From Lampris incognitus (lineage: Eukaryota > Chordata > Actinopteri > Lampriformes > Lampridae), in the NCBI RefSeq assembly GCF_029633865.1, contig NC_079222.1:29450166-29514165 (forward strand): 64,000 bases of DNA. The letters are read 5' to 3'. Position numbers and translations under genes: made by a program. The notes under the pieces were generated by a model that was not told the origin of the DNA, did no database searches, and saw nothing but the letters and a program-made list of their open reading frames with translations. Of the stretch, positions 12,534-21,904 are shown piece by piece; the first letter of the stretch is position 1; each line of letters opens with the position of its first letter.

Positions 12534-15500
12534 ATTCCTTAAACAATTATTGTTTGATTACTGAGTTTTAATGAAGTATTTGTAACATTTCTCAATTATG
12601 TGAGAACATCCATCCATTATCTGAACCGCTTATCCTGCTGTCAGGGTCGCGGGGATGCTGGAGCCTATTCCAGCAGTCATTGGGTGGCAGGCGGGGAGAA
12701 ACCCTGGACAGGCCGCCAGGCCATCACAGGGCCGACACACACACACACACACACACATTCATACCTAGGGACAATTTAGCATGGCCGATTCACCCGACCT
12801 ACTTGTCTTTGGACTGTGGGAGGAAACCGAAGCCCCCGAGGAAACCCACGCAGACACGGGGAGAACATACAAACTCCACACAGAGGACGACCCGGGACAA
12901 CCCACCAAGGCTGGACTCCCCCGGGGCTCAAACCCAGGACCTTCTTGCTGTGAGCCGACCGCACTTACCACTGCGCTACCGTGCCACCCATATGCCCATA
13001 TGTGAGAACAAATATTGAATTTGTTGAATTTGAGTTATGTTCATTTGCATTGAACGTTGTGACTTTTGACACCATGGCATATCAAGACACCCCATGGTAT
13101 ATCAAGACACCTACCCTGGAGATGTTTCAAACAACAATCTCTAAATGGATTGTATAACTTTTAGCTGGTCAGTGAGTATACCCCCTAAATGTTCAGAATT
13201 GATATGTAAACTCATCTGCCAAAATATGGCTAACAATATGCGATCCCAGCTAATAATCATATGAAAAATATGCAATGTCATCAGGTAAAAATTCAATCTT
13301 ATAATCTAATACTACAATTTTCCATGACCTCAATATTTACAGAACATTTGATATATTTTATAATTTTCCATGGATGCACAACTAGTACATAACTATTCAG
13401 GTTTTCTAAGATGTTTGTGAATCCTGAATAAGTAGGTAAAAACTTAGGTGTCCTTGTACCTTTTGTGCCAGTTATATGTCTGTCGTGACTGGAGGTAGGA
13501 GATCCTGAGTGACCCTCTGGTGTCTCAAAGCTAAGTGGTGTCACATCTAAGGGGCAAAAAGACAGGAGAGGTTTTCCTAAGTGTAATTCCTGCAATAGAA
13601 TCAGACCAATGTCTTGTAATTTTTGCTGAAACAGACCAAAGTTATCTACTTTAATTTTAAAAAGTAACTGAAACTTAAATACATGATAACTGTAGCTTTA
13701 TAAATGTCGTGATGCATGTGCAATAATCCAGGTAAGAAAACCAAAGAAGGTTGAATCAGTTCATCTGGACACAACGTTTGTTGACAGATACGATTCATCA
13801 CTCAATTAAGTGACATCTTCAGTCTAAACTGACTGCAGGTATCCCCACCCTTATAAGCAATACAGTTGCATAACGACCGAAACCAATGACCAGTTTCACA
13901 TGCAAATATGGGTGTGACCATTAACTAGAGTTTCAATGTTCAATGACCATGTGTACTATTCACAGAGGATTTGGGAATGTTTGCAATCACAGCATAGTAA
14001 GATGGCGACAGATGTAGTCTTAGCCCCCCCCCGGTTCAGTGATGGTCATTCCTTCTTAACATAGATGGCCTCTTTGACTCCCCGTTCAAACCAGCGTTCC
14101 CCCTATCAAGGATATGCACATCCTCATTCTTGAAAGAGTGGCCATTTGCCTGTAGATGGCTGTAGACTGTGGAGTCCTGGCCTGATGTGTTAGCTCTTCT
14201 GTGTTGTGCCGTTCTGTTGGCCAGCATTTGTTTAGTTTCCCCAATGTATACATTTCTCAACCTATGCATCTGTCGCCATCTTACAATGCTGTGATTGCAA
14301 ACGTGCCCAAATCCACTGTGAATAGTACACAAGGTCCTTCATACTCTAGTTAATGCTCACACCCAAATGAAACAGGTCGTTGGTTTCAGTCGTTATGCAA
14401 CTGTATGGTTTATTAGGGGTGGGGATACCTCAGTTAGTTTATACTGAAGAGGTCACTTAGTTGAGTGATGAAACGTTTCTGTCAATAAACGCTGTATGCA
14501 GATGAACTGATTCAACTTTCTTTGATGTAGCTTTATAAGCCCCTCATGGTGCATGGTGGTAACTCACAAGGTGCAGATGGTCGTGGTGTAGACTTAGTCA
14601 AAGACAAGCCATATCGGATGGAAATCTCTCTCATCTTCTCAAGGTCACCGCTGTCCTCTGCTTCAAGATAATCTTTCTGTGCTTGCAATTTTGTTACATC
14701 TGGAAAGAAGTCCCTTTGAATAATCTTCTCTAAACTCTATTGGAGGTAAAGTAAAAGAGGGAGAGAGAAAAACATATTGTAATGAATAATTTTTGTAGGA
14801 AATATTGAGGTTAATTAACAAAAAGTACAGTATATTTGTGAATTGCACTACTCCCAACAACAGGACCTTCACTGATTTATTTTTAACTTACAATCAAGAT
14901 GGTGCCACTACTAGGTTTTATGCATTCTCTTGCCCAAATTACATGCCAAAATAAGCCGATACTGACTTTGCTGGTCTTATAGGCTGACACGGACTTTGCT
15001 GGTCTGTCTTTCCTTGATATTCTTGGTGTTGTTACTAATAGAATGTTGAATTTTCTACTTCAAGTTTCTATCCAAGCAGTAAAGCATGGAAAATGTATGT
15101 GCAAAATTAGTAGATCAGTTAAACTTGAACTTGAGTCAGCAATCCTCTTTGGAAGAATCATTTGCCAGCGTCCATTACTATTGTGCTCGCCTGCTACCTG
15201 CACTTGACACAATATGCACTTTTGGCTCTATGACGTCTGTGATACTGATGTACTGGACAGCTACATCAGTATCACAGACGTCATATAGCCAAGAGTGCAA
15301 GTTGAATCTCCTATCAATCCCTCTTGATAGTTTAAGGCTGACCTACAATAAATACACTTGACAGGACATGCATTCTTGGCAACAATATGAAACTATTTAG
15401 GGATCTATGATGCCTGTTGAGAAACAAAAACGTATCATCTAATTGCTGACTCGCTTAAGTCACTTTGGATAAACGCGTCTGCTAAATGAGTAAATCTAAC

Positions 15501-15889
15501 AACCAGGAAAAAAGGTATGGATGAAGCTTGGCAGTAACGTTAACACTCTCGAAATAAGAGCACATTTCTCTCCTATTATATTGTCAACAGTGAAAAGCTA
15601 TTATACTGGGGGGGGGGGGCATATAATGACCCTACCATCACCTACCATAAACATTAAGAAGGTAAACAACATCATGGCAATATGCTAACGTTCGAAAATG
15701 GTGCACTTTAATTCTCCGTGGATTTTACGCCAAATAACAGGCAGGTACCTCTATGTAGTCCTCTTCATCAAGAACATGTCGCTTCAGTCCCTCTTTCTCT
15801 TCGGGTTGTTGTCGAAGGGCAACTGTTGTGACACATGTGGGTACAAGGGTCCCGCACAGTGCTTTTCTAACACTAGCACTCCCCTCCAT
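3166..15889 (-). CDS. ess2: ESS2 (DGCR14) splicing-associated nuclear protein, ten coding exons
   Basis: Coding exons, in transcript order on the minus strand, are 15749-15889, 14568-14736, 13460-13546, 8058-8227, 7855-7972, 7567-7700, 6779-6881, 6518-6627, 6283-6398 and 3166-3445. All junctions are GT-AG and keep frame, giving 1428 nt (475 aa); human ESS2 is about the same length. Recognisable blocks are LDEEDYIE then QRDFFPDVTKLQAQK near the N-terminus, TSEDNASF, YKAKNALMYYPEG, LNAQ-FKQGKVGPDGKELIP, MTWGEIESTPYRLDG, RERLGLKMANEAAAKNRAKK, and the C-terminal SITDNLLQLPKRRKASEFF. In other species ESS2 is a nuclear protein associated with late spliceosomes (the Bis1/Es2 family). ATG at 15889 gives MEGSASVRK and is followed directly by the conserved block. 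Intron 3 (5.2 kb) and intron 9 (2.8 kb) are swollen by transposable elements. gsc2 lies upstream in the same orientation, as in mammals. Identification is very secure; exon ends are inferred from splice signals. Confidence 0.96.
3627..4728 (-). mobile_element. hAT DNA transposon remnant with BED-finger (CGGBP1-like) ORF, in ess2 intron 9
   Basis: Terminal inverted repeats of about 22 bp (AAGGCTGGGTGTTTGTCACG at both ends) are flanked by identical 8-bp duplications CTCATCAG (3619-3626 and 4729-4736), the hallmark of hAT insertion. Subterminal TCACGG motifs repeat at both ends. On the minus strand an ORF starts at 4363 and encodes a BED-type zinc finger (CSVC followed by HLQTNVH). Near 4180 the reading continues in another frame through 3900 (HTLDNVGLKSYLERN, SACQLRCTYLP), so one frameshift lies between. 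The pattern matches CGGBP1, itself derived from a hAT transposase N-terminus. No catalytic DDE/RNase H core or dimerisation region is present, so this copy cannot move by itself. Confidence 0.85.
5249..5320. repeat. (CA)n microsatellite in ess2 intron 9
   Basis: An uninterrupted CA dinucleotide run of about 36 units. Confidence 0.98.
5641..5795. repeat. GAGT/GAAT tetranucleotide repeat in ess2 intron 9
   Basis: Tandem GAGT units with GAAT, AAGT and GAGC variants over about 150 bp. The six-frame readings (SLTH-rich) are artefacts of the repeat. Confidence 0.95.
7275..7562 (+). mobile_element. RTE-type LINE 3' tail fragment in ess2 intron 6
   Basis: Contains the characteristic fish RTE 3' end: TTTTGCCAAATCATTATGCG, then CCGGATCGGTCAAGGCCCGG, then TCTGCTGTGGTGACCCCTGA and the terminal GCCGAAAGAGGAAGA. 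There is no coding sequence. The same tail type ends the RTE copy at 54.1-55.5 kb. Confidence 0.7.
9060..9860. mobile_element. Penelope-like element fragments in opposite orientations (ess2 intron 3)
   Basis: 9080-9365 read on the plus strand resembles the end of a Penelope reverse transcriptase (HKLGVIRTLHHRADVP, then IKQTLVMCGYPNWAFV). 9527-9860 is a minus-oriented 3' segment of the same family: the end of the GIY-YIG endonuclease and the conserved tail containing TCACTCAACTAAGTGACCTC. The two pieces point towards each other. Both are incomplete. The call rests on similarity to the other four Penelope-like loci in this window. Confidence 0.7.
10080..10200 (+). other. Short acidic coding-like fragment of unknown origin (ess2 intron 3)
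   Basis: Following a run of A, the plus strand reads through about 40 codons with a strongly acidic, protein-like composition (TTNSSFEVEDVEVEDDSS, then SVEADYLPHKDVAQPI). No splice context or complete domain is visible. It may be a leftover piece of a transposon-encoded protein. I do not recognise the family. Confidence 0.25.
10411..10815 (+). mobile_element. tRNA-derived SINE, family A, full length (ess2 intron 3)
   Basis: Starts with a tRNA-like head (GTTGCCTACCAACACGGGGA, B-box-like GGTTCGAGTATTACC), continues through the family body (CACCTCCTCTGGTCGGTCAG, TGGTGAAACTCCTCAATGTC), and ends in an A-rich tail after ACAATTGGGGAG. Other copies of this family lie at 18.8, 28.1, 44.7, 53.7, 56.5 and 61.3 kb. 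Confidence 0.85.
11150..12180 (+). mobile_element. L2-type LINE 3' end (ess2 intron 3)
   Basis: The plus strand encodes the C-terminal reverse-transcriptase extension typical of L2/CR1-group LINEs (LIHAFISSHLDYCNSLLYGI, KRLQLVQNTSARLL, ITPVLKDLHWLPI, LWNSLPQIIRDSESLPPFQS), with a stop codon at about 11452 and later frame changes. The 3' end has the usual GTAAAGCGACTCTGAG and AAAGCGCTATGTAAGTTGAA tail. It is 5' truncated and inactive. Confidence 0.85.
12452..12532. repeat. (CA)n microsatellite
   Basis: CA run with a few CG interruptions at its start. Confidence 0.95.
12607..12995 (-). mobile_element. tRNA-derived SINE, DANA/mermaid-like family B (ess2 intron 3)
   Basis: On the minus strand: a tRNA-like head (GGCACGGTAGCGCAGTGGTA with B box), the conserved block around TTGGACTGTG/CACAGTCCAAAGACA, a short CA run, the GGGCGGCCTGTCC-type block, and a tail of GATGG repeats. 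This arrangement matches the DANA/mermaid SINE group of fishes. It is full length, about 390 bp. Confidence 0.88.
13740..14521 (-). mobile_element. Penelope-like element, head-to-head fragments with GIY-YIG endonuclease (between ess2 exons 2 and 3)
   Basis: The minus strand from about 14250 to 14050 encodes a GIY-YIG endonuclease segment (VYIGETKQMLANRTAQHRRA, SGQDSTVYSHLQANGHSFKN, DVHILDRGN), the signature of Penelope-like elements. The family tail follows to 13740. 14260-14521 is the same tail in plus orientation, so the locus has inverted ends (both outer edges carry GTTGAATCAGTTCATCTG-type sequence). The reverse transcriptase is missing. Confidence 0.8.
15215..15299. repeat. Near-perfect hairpin, 38-bp arms, in ess2 intron 1
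   Basis: 15215-15252 and 15262-15299 are reverse complements with two mismatches, separated by a 9-base loop CTGGACAGC. Outside the arms pairing falls off quickly. The folded RNA would be the size of a microRNA precursor, but I do not recognise a known microRNA seed, and it could equally be a tiny transposon derivative. Confidence 0.85.
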
Positions 15890-16859
15890 TGTTGCCAAAC
15901 GGTGTGGTCGCCTCTGATATTAGCCTGTTAGCTAGCTAACAATGACGACGTTGAAAACTCACACGAAATGTGAAAATTACTTATTTGACGCTTAGTGGAC
16001 TAAGTCAAAAGATGAAATGTACACATCTTACTGTAGCAGACAACGCATCCCAAAGAACTACGTGAGTTCAAACGCCACGACCGTGGGACTAGCTCGCCAG
16101 CCTACAAGCAAAAAACAAAACAACAACGTACGCTATTCCGGTCCAAGCACCGGAAGTTCGAAAATTCTTAAAGGGAACGTCTTACTACTTGATCCATTTT
16201 CAATATGTCCACGGAATAACCAATTGCCATCTATCCGGTGTTCTTACTATGTGTCCTACCTTACCGAAATATCAAATTTACTTTAACCGTAACAGTAACG
16301 CCTAACCACAATGCCAAACCTAATCCGCCCATGCGCAGTAGCGCTGTAGGATTAAACAGAGGAAATCCCCACCAGGGCTAACGGATTTTCATGTTGCCAG
16401 GTAGTTAGTTCATTACGTTCACCAGGTAGTTATTTACGTTTACGTTTGACAAGTGTAATTTAACATTTGAATAATTGAGTGTACCCCTGTGTTCAATGTT
16501 AGGTTTATTGTATTCTTATTGTAATGTCTTGTATGTTTGTTCTTTATTATTAAAAATAAATGTAAAAAGAAAAAAGAATTACATTCACCGGTTAATGTGA
16601 TTACCTATAAGTACCTGGCAGAATAGAAAACCAGCAATAGAAATCCAAGACCAGACTGGGAAACACTGCGATAGACGATAAGATTGAGGATGCCATCGTG
16701 GCGCACACCTTTCTCCCATTACGTCGCAGCATGAGGGAGGGATGGGCAACATGATCCAGAAAGGGCCGGTGTGGGTGCAGGTCTGTGTTCCAACCAAGCA
16801 GCTACACACTGATTCTATTAGTCAACCAATAGTCTTTGCTAAGGACCTTGGTTTTCAGA

Positions 16860-16862
<3 letters not shown>

Positions 16863-16951
<89 letters not shown>
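16863..16951. repeat. (GT)n microsatellite
   Basis: About 44 uninterrupted GT units between ess2 and gsc2. Confidence 0.98.
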
Positions 16952-16952
<1 letters not shown>

Positions 16953-17059
16953 ATTTATTTATAAAAGCTCCCAGGCCTATGACAGAAGACTTGAGCTTGA
17001 GGTAGATACAGATCCCCCGAAAAGTTCGTGGAGGAGATGTAAAAAAGAATCTATAATAT

Positions 17060-17221
17060 TGTAACGTGCATGGATAAGTAGACACGTTGGTCCTTCACTA
17101 ACGGGCAACGGGTCGGACCCTTTAGTCGACTGGTTAACGTTGTCGCCTGCGGAGTGGGAGACACGGGTTCGCGTCCCGTCTGTGGCGACGGTCTCCTAGA
17201 CTGCCCCCCGAATTCGCTGCA
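17060..17221 (+). mobile_element. Solo LTR with tRNA-like Pol III promoter (TRIM-like family)
   Basis: Begins TGTAACGTGCATGGATAAG and ends CGAATTCGCTGCA, and is flanked by 4-bp duplications ATAT (17056-17059 and 17222-17225). Inside, in sense orientation, are an A-box-like TTAGTCGACTGGTTAACG and a B-box GGGTTCGCGTCCCG. The same unit bounds the miniature element at 34294-34709. The 4-bp duplication and TG...CA ends support LTR integration rather than a SINE. This is a fossil without coding capacity. Confidence 0.75.
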
Positions 17222-17235
17222 ATATATATGTATAC

Positions 17236-17612
17236 AGTAGCGGCACGGTTGTGCAGTGGTGAGTATTTTCACAGCAAGAAGGTCATGGGTTTGAGCCCCG
17301 GGGTAGTCCAACCTTCGAGGTCGTCCCGGGGCGTCTCTCTGTGTGGAGTTTGCATGTTCTCTCCGTGTCTGGGTGGGTTTCCTCCGGATGCTCCAGTCCC
17401 CCCCTCCCCCAGTCCAAAGGCACGTAGGTCAGGTAAATCAGCCGTACTAAATTGTCCCTCGTTGTGAATGTGTCTGCCCGGTGATGGCCTGGCGGCCTGT
17501 CCAGGGTGTCTCCCCACCTGCTGCCCAATGACTGCTGGGATAGGCTCCAGCGTCTCGCGACCCTACTTAGGATAAGCGGCTTGGATAATGGATGGATGGA
17601 TGGATGGATGGA
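17236..17612 (+). mobile_element. tRNA-derived SINE, family B (DANA/mermaid-like)
   Basis: Head GGCACGGTTGTGCAGTGGTG, B-box-like GGGTTTGAGCCCC, CCTCCGG and AGTCCAAAGGCACGTAGGTC body, and tail ending in GGATGG repeats. It lies immediately 3' of the solo LTR. It produces spurious long open frames on both strands. Confidence 0.87.
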
Positions 17613-17926
17613 ATTCCATTGTAACTGTACAATGACAAAGTAAAGTGTCTTTCTTCTTTTCTTAAAAGTTCTGGTGTTTTTGGACTGGTTCCCAAGAGAG
17701 CAAACTGTTCTCCTATCTATGGAAGTGAATGTTAAAATATTTAAGTAGGGAGTTTTCTCAGGAATGAAGTTTTTTTTGTACCACTCCCCAACACTTGGAT
17801 GTTTATCCTTGGGAATGTCACCATGGATTTCACCTAATAAAGAATGTTTCTGTAACTTTTTCATTTCGGTATCAACCAAATTCACACTTAGATTCCATTA
17901 CAATATTCTGAACTGGCCCTATGATG

Positions 17927-18016
17927 TCCAGGGTGTGTCCCAATGACTGCTGGGATAGGCTCCAGGATCCCCGCGACCCTGCGAGCAGGACAAGCGGTTT
18001 GGATAATGAATGGATG
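17927..18016 (+). mobile_element. Truncated family-B SINE (3' end only)
   Basis: Only the last 90 bases remain: CCAGGGTGTGTCCCAATGAC, TGGGATAGGCTCCAGG and the AATGAATGGATGG tail. Confidence 0.8.
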
Positions 18017-18336
18017 GATTCTGATCCGTAATCCCACCATTTCAAAAGAAGTTTATCGGTTCCCAAAGAACATATCTTCTTCTTTTTTCTTTTACAACCA
18101 AAGGAAGCGGAAACAAGTCATTTACAGATCTGTGATATGCCATACCACACCTTAAATAACTGTACTTGGAATGACTTCAACGCTATTGTTCATGTTTAAG
18201 AAGAGCACATCAGTTTATTAAAACAAACACGAGAAGAAGAAAAAAAAACTGCAAAAAATAAGTAAATATACACTTCACATTTTTGACAATTGTGCATGGC
18301 ACTATGGGTTTGCCACACAGACGTGCATGCATCATT

Positions 18337-18366
18337 CACACACACACACACACACGCACACACACG

Positions 18367-18411
<45 letters not shown>
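18337..18411. repeat. (CA)n microsatellite
   Basis: CA run with CG interruptions, just downstream of the gsc2 stop codon and so possibly in its 3' UTR. Confidence 0.95.
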
Positions 18412-18415
<4 letters not shown>

Positions 18416-18449
18416 ATATCTTCCGTCATAGGTCTGAAATCTTCACATT

Positions 18450-20052
18450 TCATTTGTCCATGTCTCCCGTGTCAAATGTCTGTCGTTTTTGGCGCCTCCA
18501 CTTTGCTCTTCGGTTTTTAAACCATACCTGTCGCCGACAGAGAGTAATATGAGGTGGTATTCCTCTCATGGGAAGAATGTCAGGTCTGTACCTCCTTGCA
18601 CTGACATTTTCACACACAAACTGGGTTCAGTAACAATGCTGCTTAATAAATTGTCAATTTTAAAGGTTATGATTACAAAAAATTAAGCTAGACTGGACTG
18701 GGGTGCATTTAAAACCCGCGGATTTTTTAGTTTTTTTTTTATCCCTGCTTCAATATTGTATATCATCTAGAACGCATCGTTAATAAGGGTCAAGTCCTTT
18801 TTTGGGGGGTGGGGGTGGGGGGGGGCTTTTTCTCCCCCCCACTCTTCCGAGTCGTCCCGGACACTGCTCCACCCCCTCTACCGATCCGGGGAGGGCTGCA
18901 GACTACCACATGCCTCTTCCAACACATGTGGAGTCGCCAGCCGCATATTTCACCTGACAGTGAGGAGTTTCACCAGGGGGACGTAGCGCGTGGGAGGATC
19001 ATGCTTTCTCCTCCTCCAAACAGGCTCCTTGGCTGACCAGAGGAGGCGCTAGTGCAGGGACCAGGACACATACCCCCATCCGGCTTCCCACCCACAGACA
19101 CGGCCAATTGTGTCTGTAGGGACGCCCGACCAAGCCGGAAGTAGGGTCAAGTCCTTTTAACCTTAATCCCCTTGAAAAGACTGGGCTACGATTTATTTTG
19201 CTTGCGGTTTGGATAATGGATGGATGGATGGATGGTTCAACATCTACCACCCCAACCATACCAACTCTGGTAGCAGTATACTCACAGCAACTTATGGCTC
19301 TTAAACACCTCTATTGTTACTATAACCATGGAGATATCCTTTCATAACTTGCTTAAAAGTGGTATTGCTATATAGCACAGTATATGTATATATAAAAACA
19401 CAACCACGGTACAAGGACAGTCTTTACCTCTACTCTTTCTTCTCTTAAGTGAGTATGCTGTGCTAGCTTCTCCCTGGTGTTCACATCCGGATACTGGTTC
19501 TGAAGAAAGAGCTCCTCCAGAGCGTCCAACTGCTCCTCCGTGAAAATAGTGCGGTGTCGCCTGGTGCGCCTCTGGACCTGACCAACTGGCTGCTCCTCTC
19601 TGCGAACGTCTCCCAGCCTACAAGGATCTGAGAATGGGCCTGCAGACCATCCATGCTGGCATGCTGTGTGAGAGAGATCCCGTTTCAAAATAGGCAATGA
19701 GACGTGTGTCTGAAATCACTCTATTTCGAGCCATCTCACAGCTAACAATTATATCGTGCATATAAATCGTATCCAGCGTGGCACAAAGGTGTAAAATCTT
19801 ACTTTCATGGAAGAACTCCGTCTGGAACACTTCTCCACAGTGTGAACAGTAGCAGCAGCACAAGCAGGTGTGGTGCATTGCTTCTGCCGGGCCTCCAGCG
19901 GCGCACCCCGATCCACTCGCCATCATCCCCTTTAGTCCAGCAGCACTTGCTCCACACGGCCGGCCATCCTCTTGACTGTTGGGAAATTTGTTCAGTATAT
20001 TTTCAATAGTGAACTGGAACTTCTGTTTCTCCATTTTAATCATTCCATCCAT
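18450..20052 (-). CDS. gsc2: Goosecoid-2 (GSC2/GSCL) paired-type homeobox transcription factor, three exons
   Basis: Exons on the minus strand are 19803-20052, 19428-19663 and 18450-18527; joins are GT-AG and in frame (564 nt, 187 aa). The N-terminus carries a goosecoid/engrailed-homology repressor motif FTIENIL. A cysteine-rich stretch ([12 protein letters not shown]) follows, like the cysteine cluster of mammalian GSC2. The homeodomain begins [20 protein letters not shown] in exon 2 and is split after REERVE, with [15 protein letters not shown] in exon 3. The lysine in WFKNRR (position 50) is the goosecoid/bicoid-class DNA-specificity residue. The protein ends 10 residues after the homeodomain. 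ATG at 20052 was chosen because it precedes the FTIENIL motif closely; in-frame ATGs at 20043 and 20034 are alternatives. Goosecoid proteins are nuclear repressors acting in early patterning. A TATA-like element lies about 145 bp upstream. Linkage to ess2 matches mammals. Confidence 0.93.
18800..19144 (-). mobile_element. tRNA-derived SINE, family A, in gsc2 intron 2
   Basis: Family body present (AGTGAGGAGTTTCACCAGGG, GACCAGAGGAGGCGCTAGTG, ACACGGCCAATTGTGTCTGT), but the tRNA head beyond 19144 is missing. A GATGG-rich stub of family B follows at about 19205-19236. Confidence 0.85.
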
Positions 20053-20195
20053 ATTCCCCCCAAAAATAAAAAATCCCAGGGTGCTATAAGCAGTAGTTAC
20101 CCCAACTTCTTTGCTGGTAGGACACAGTGTGTTTTGATGGTTGAGGGTCTGCTTCTCCTCTCCTTTTCTCCTCTCTGCAGCACTGTGTCTGGCCC

Positions 20196-20200
20196 TTATA
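20196..20200 (-). promoter_or_regulatory. Possible TATA box of gsc2
   Basis: The minus strand reads CACTATAAGGGCC about 145 bp upstream of the gsc2 ATG. Position and sequence fit a TATA promoter, common for developmentally regulated homeobox genes. No transcription start evidence is available. Confidence 0.35.
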
Positions 20201-20259
20201 GTGAAGTCAGAGGAGGGGGAAAAAAAGAAAAAAAGAAGTAAAACCATAATCCCCCCTGT

Positions 20260-21338
20260 GGACCAGACACATAAAATGGTTGAAACTTAATTCCAAGCTA
20301 ATCTGGGCAGTTTTGTGAAGAGGTTAGGGAGGACGGCAGATTCAACTAATCTTGCTTCATTTCTTTCTACCAAAGAAATCAGATTTCACTGCATAAAATG
20401 AGAAGTGGGGAGCTCCTAAGATCCTTATTGTTGTGGTTTTAGAGGAAAGGAGATTGTCTGGTATTAGGAACCTGGGTTTATAGACGAACACTTTTGGTGT
20501 GGCCGAAGACTTGTGTGTATATATACTTGAGGATTACTTCTGCAATTCATTTCTTAACGCCACTTTTCTGTTGGGTTTTATCAACAAATTATCAAGTGCA
20601 AATTAGAAAGATATTCACCAAATTAAATAAGATTAGGTCACACTGACTGGTAAAAATCATGTATACATGCTTTTAGGACACATGATGCTTAGCCCCATTT
20701 CTGTCCACCTTTAAGTGTAAATTTGAAATTATAAGAGAGAAAGCCATAGAGGTGCTTGTATTGCTAAATTTTGAAAACAACTTAGAAAAAAAGAGAAAAT
20801 TTTAGATTTATTTATAATCATGCGTGATGCATGTTATCTGAGTGATGCAGTCTTTCAGTCCGACTTTTCTGACAACCTGCAATGCTAAGCTAAAGCTATT
20901 GCAGATGATATTCATTCTCCAACAAATCCTGTTATTTCATAGAAGGCGATACACCCCCCCCCTTTTTTTTTTCCTCCAGAGAATTAATGGATTTCCACAA
21001 TCTGTCTTAAGCCCCTCTTATAAGGCCTTTCGAAAACAGATAACAATAAACACCCATCCCATCCTTTTCATTTGGATTTAATAGCAACCAGATTGTTGAT
21101 GTATAGTTTGCCGGGCATTTGAGATTGCTATCTGAAGTTATTGTGGGTCTCAATAGAAGGAGTGGTATCACATCCACATCGGTTCAAATGGTTCAAAATT
21201 CATTACAGAGGATTAGCATGATAAAGAGCAATTTTTGTTGTTGAAAGTGCAATATTTGGTACAAAAATGTAAATCCTTGAATACCATTTCCACACATGAA
21301 CAATCCGCTTGCTTGATTGTTACAGGGGCTACTTTGAC
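20260..21338. other. gsc2 upstream intergenic DNA, nothing recognised
   Basis: AT-rich sequence without recognisable coding exons or known repeats. Regulatory elements of gsc2 could lie here, but nothing in the sequence alone marks them. Confidence 0.5.
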
Positions 21339-21492
21339 TGTCCATCCATCCATCCATTATCCAAGCCGCTTATCCCAAGCAGGGTCGCGGGGATGCTGGA
21401 GCCTATCCCAGCGGTCACTGGGCGGCAGGCAGGGAGACACCCTGGACAGGCTGCCAGTCCATCCATCACAGGGCCAACACACACATACACAC

Positions 21493-21747
21493 ACACACAC
21501 TCGCAAAACTATACTTGTGGGGCCCCCTCATTGACTACATTCATTTCCTAGCCCTTAACCTTAACCACACAAACTACATGCCTAACCTTAACCTAACCCT
21601 AATTCTAACCCTAACCCTAAAACCAAGTCCTAACCCTAAAATAGACCCTTTTACTTGTGGGGCCCCATAAAATGGCCCCACAAGTTAGGTGGTTTTTGGT
21701 TTTTCTATACTAATGGGCACATTTGGTCCCCATTAGGATAGAAGAAC
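21493..21747 (+). repeat. Repeat containing interstitial telomere-like motifs
   Basis: Starts near TCGCAAAACTATACTTGTGG and ends near CCCATTAGGATAGAAGAACA, with CA runs on both sides. The middle (about 21547-21645) is built of CCTAA and CCCTAA units including AACCCTAACCCTAA, on the C-rich strand of the vertebrate telomere motif. Short inverted pieces of CTTGTGGGGCC flank it. I cannot assign it to a transposon family. Confidence 0.6.
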
Positions 21748-21750
21748 ATG

Positions 21751-21801
<51 letters not shown>

Positions 21802-21904
21802 CACACACGCACACACACATTCATACCAAGGAACAATTTAGCACGGCCGATTCACCTGACCTTCATGTCTTTGGACTGTGGGAGGAAACCGGCGCACCCG
21901 GAGG

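Noticed and set aside
17104-17200. Possible tRNA gene in the LTR-like repeat
   Set aside because: A- and B-box-like sequences are present, but the acceptor and anticodon stems do not pair properly and the unit is a dispersed repeat.
17283-17885. 200-codon open frame on the minus strand
   Set aside because: It runs through a family-B SINE and adjoining unique DNA; the residues are the usual SINE read-through (prolines, HTERR-type segments), not a gene.
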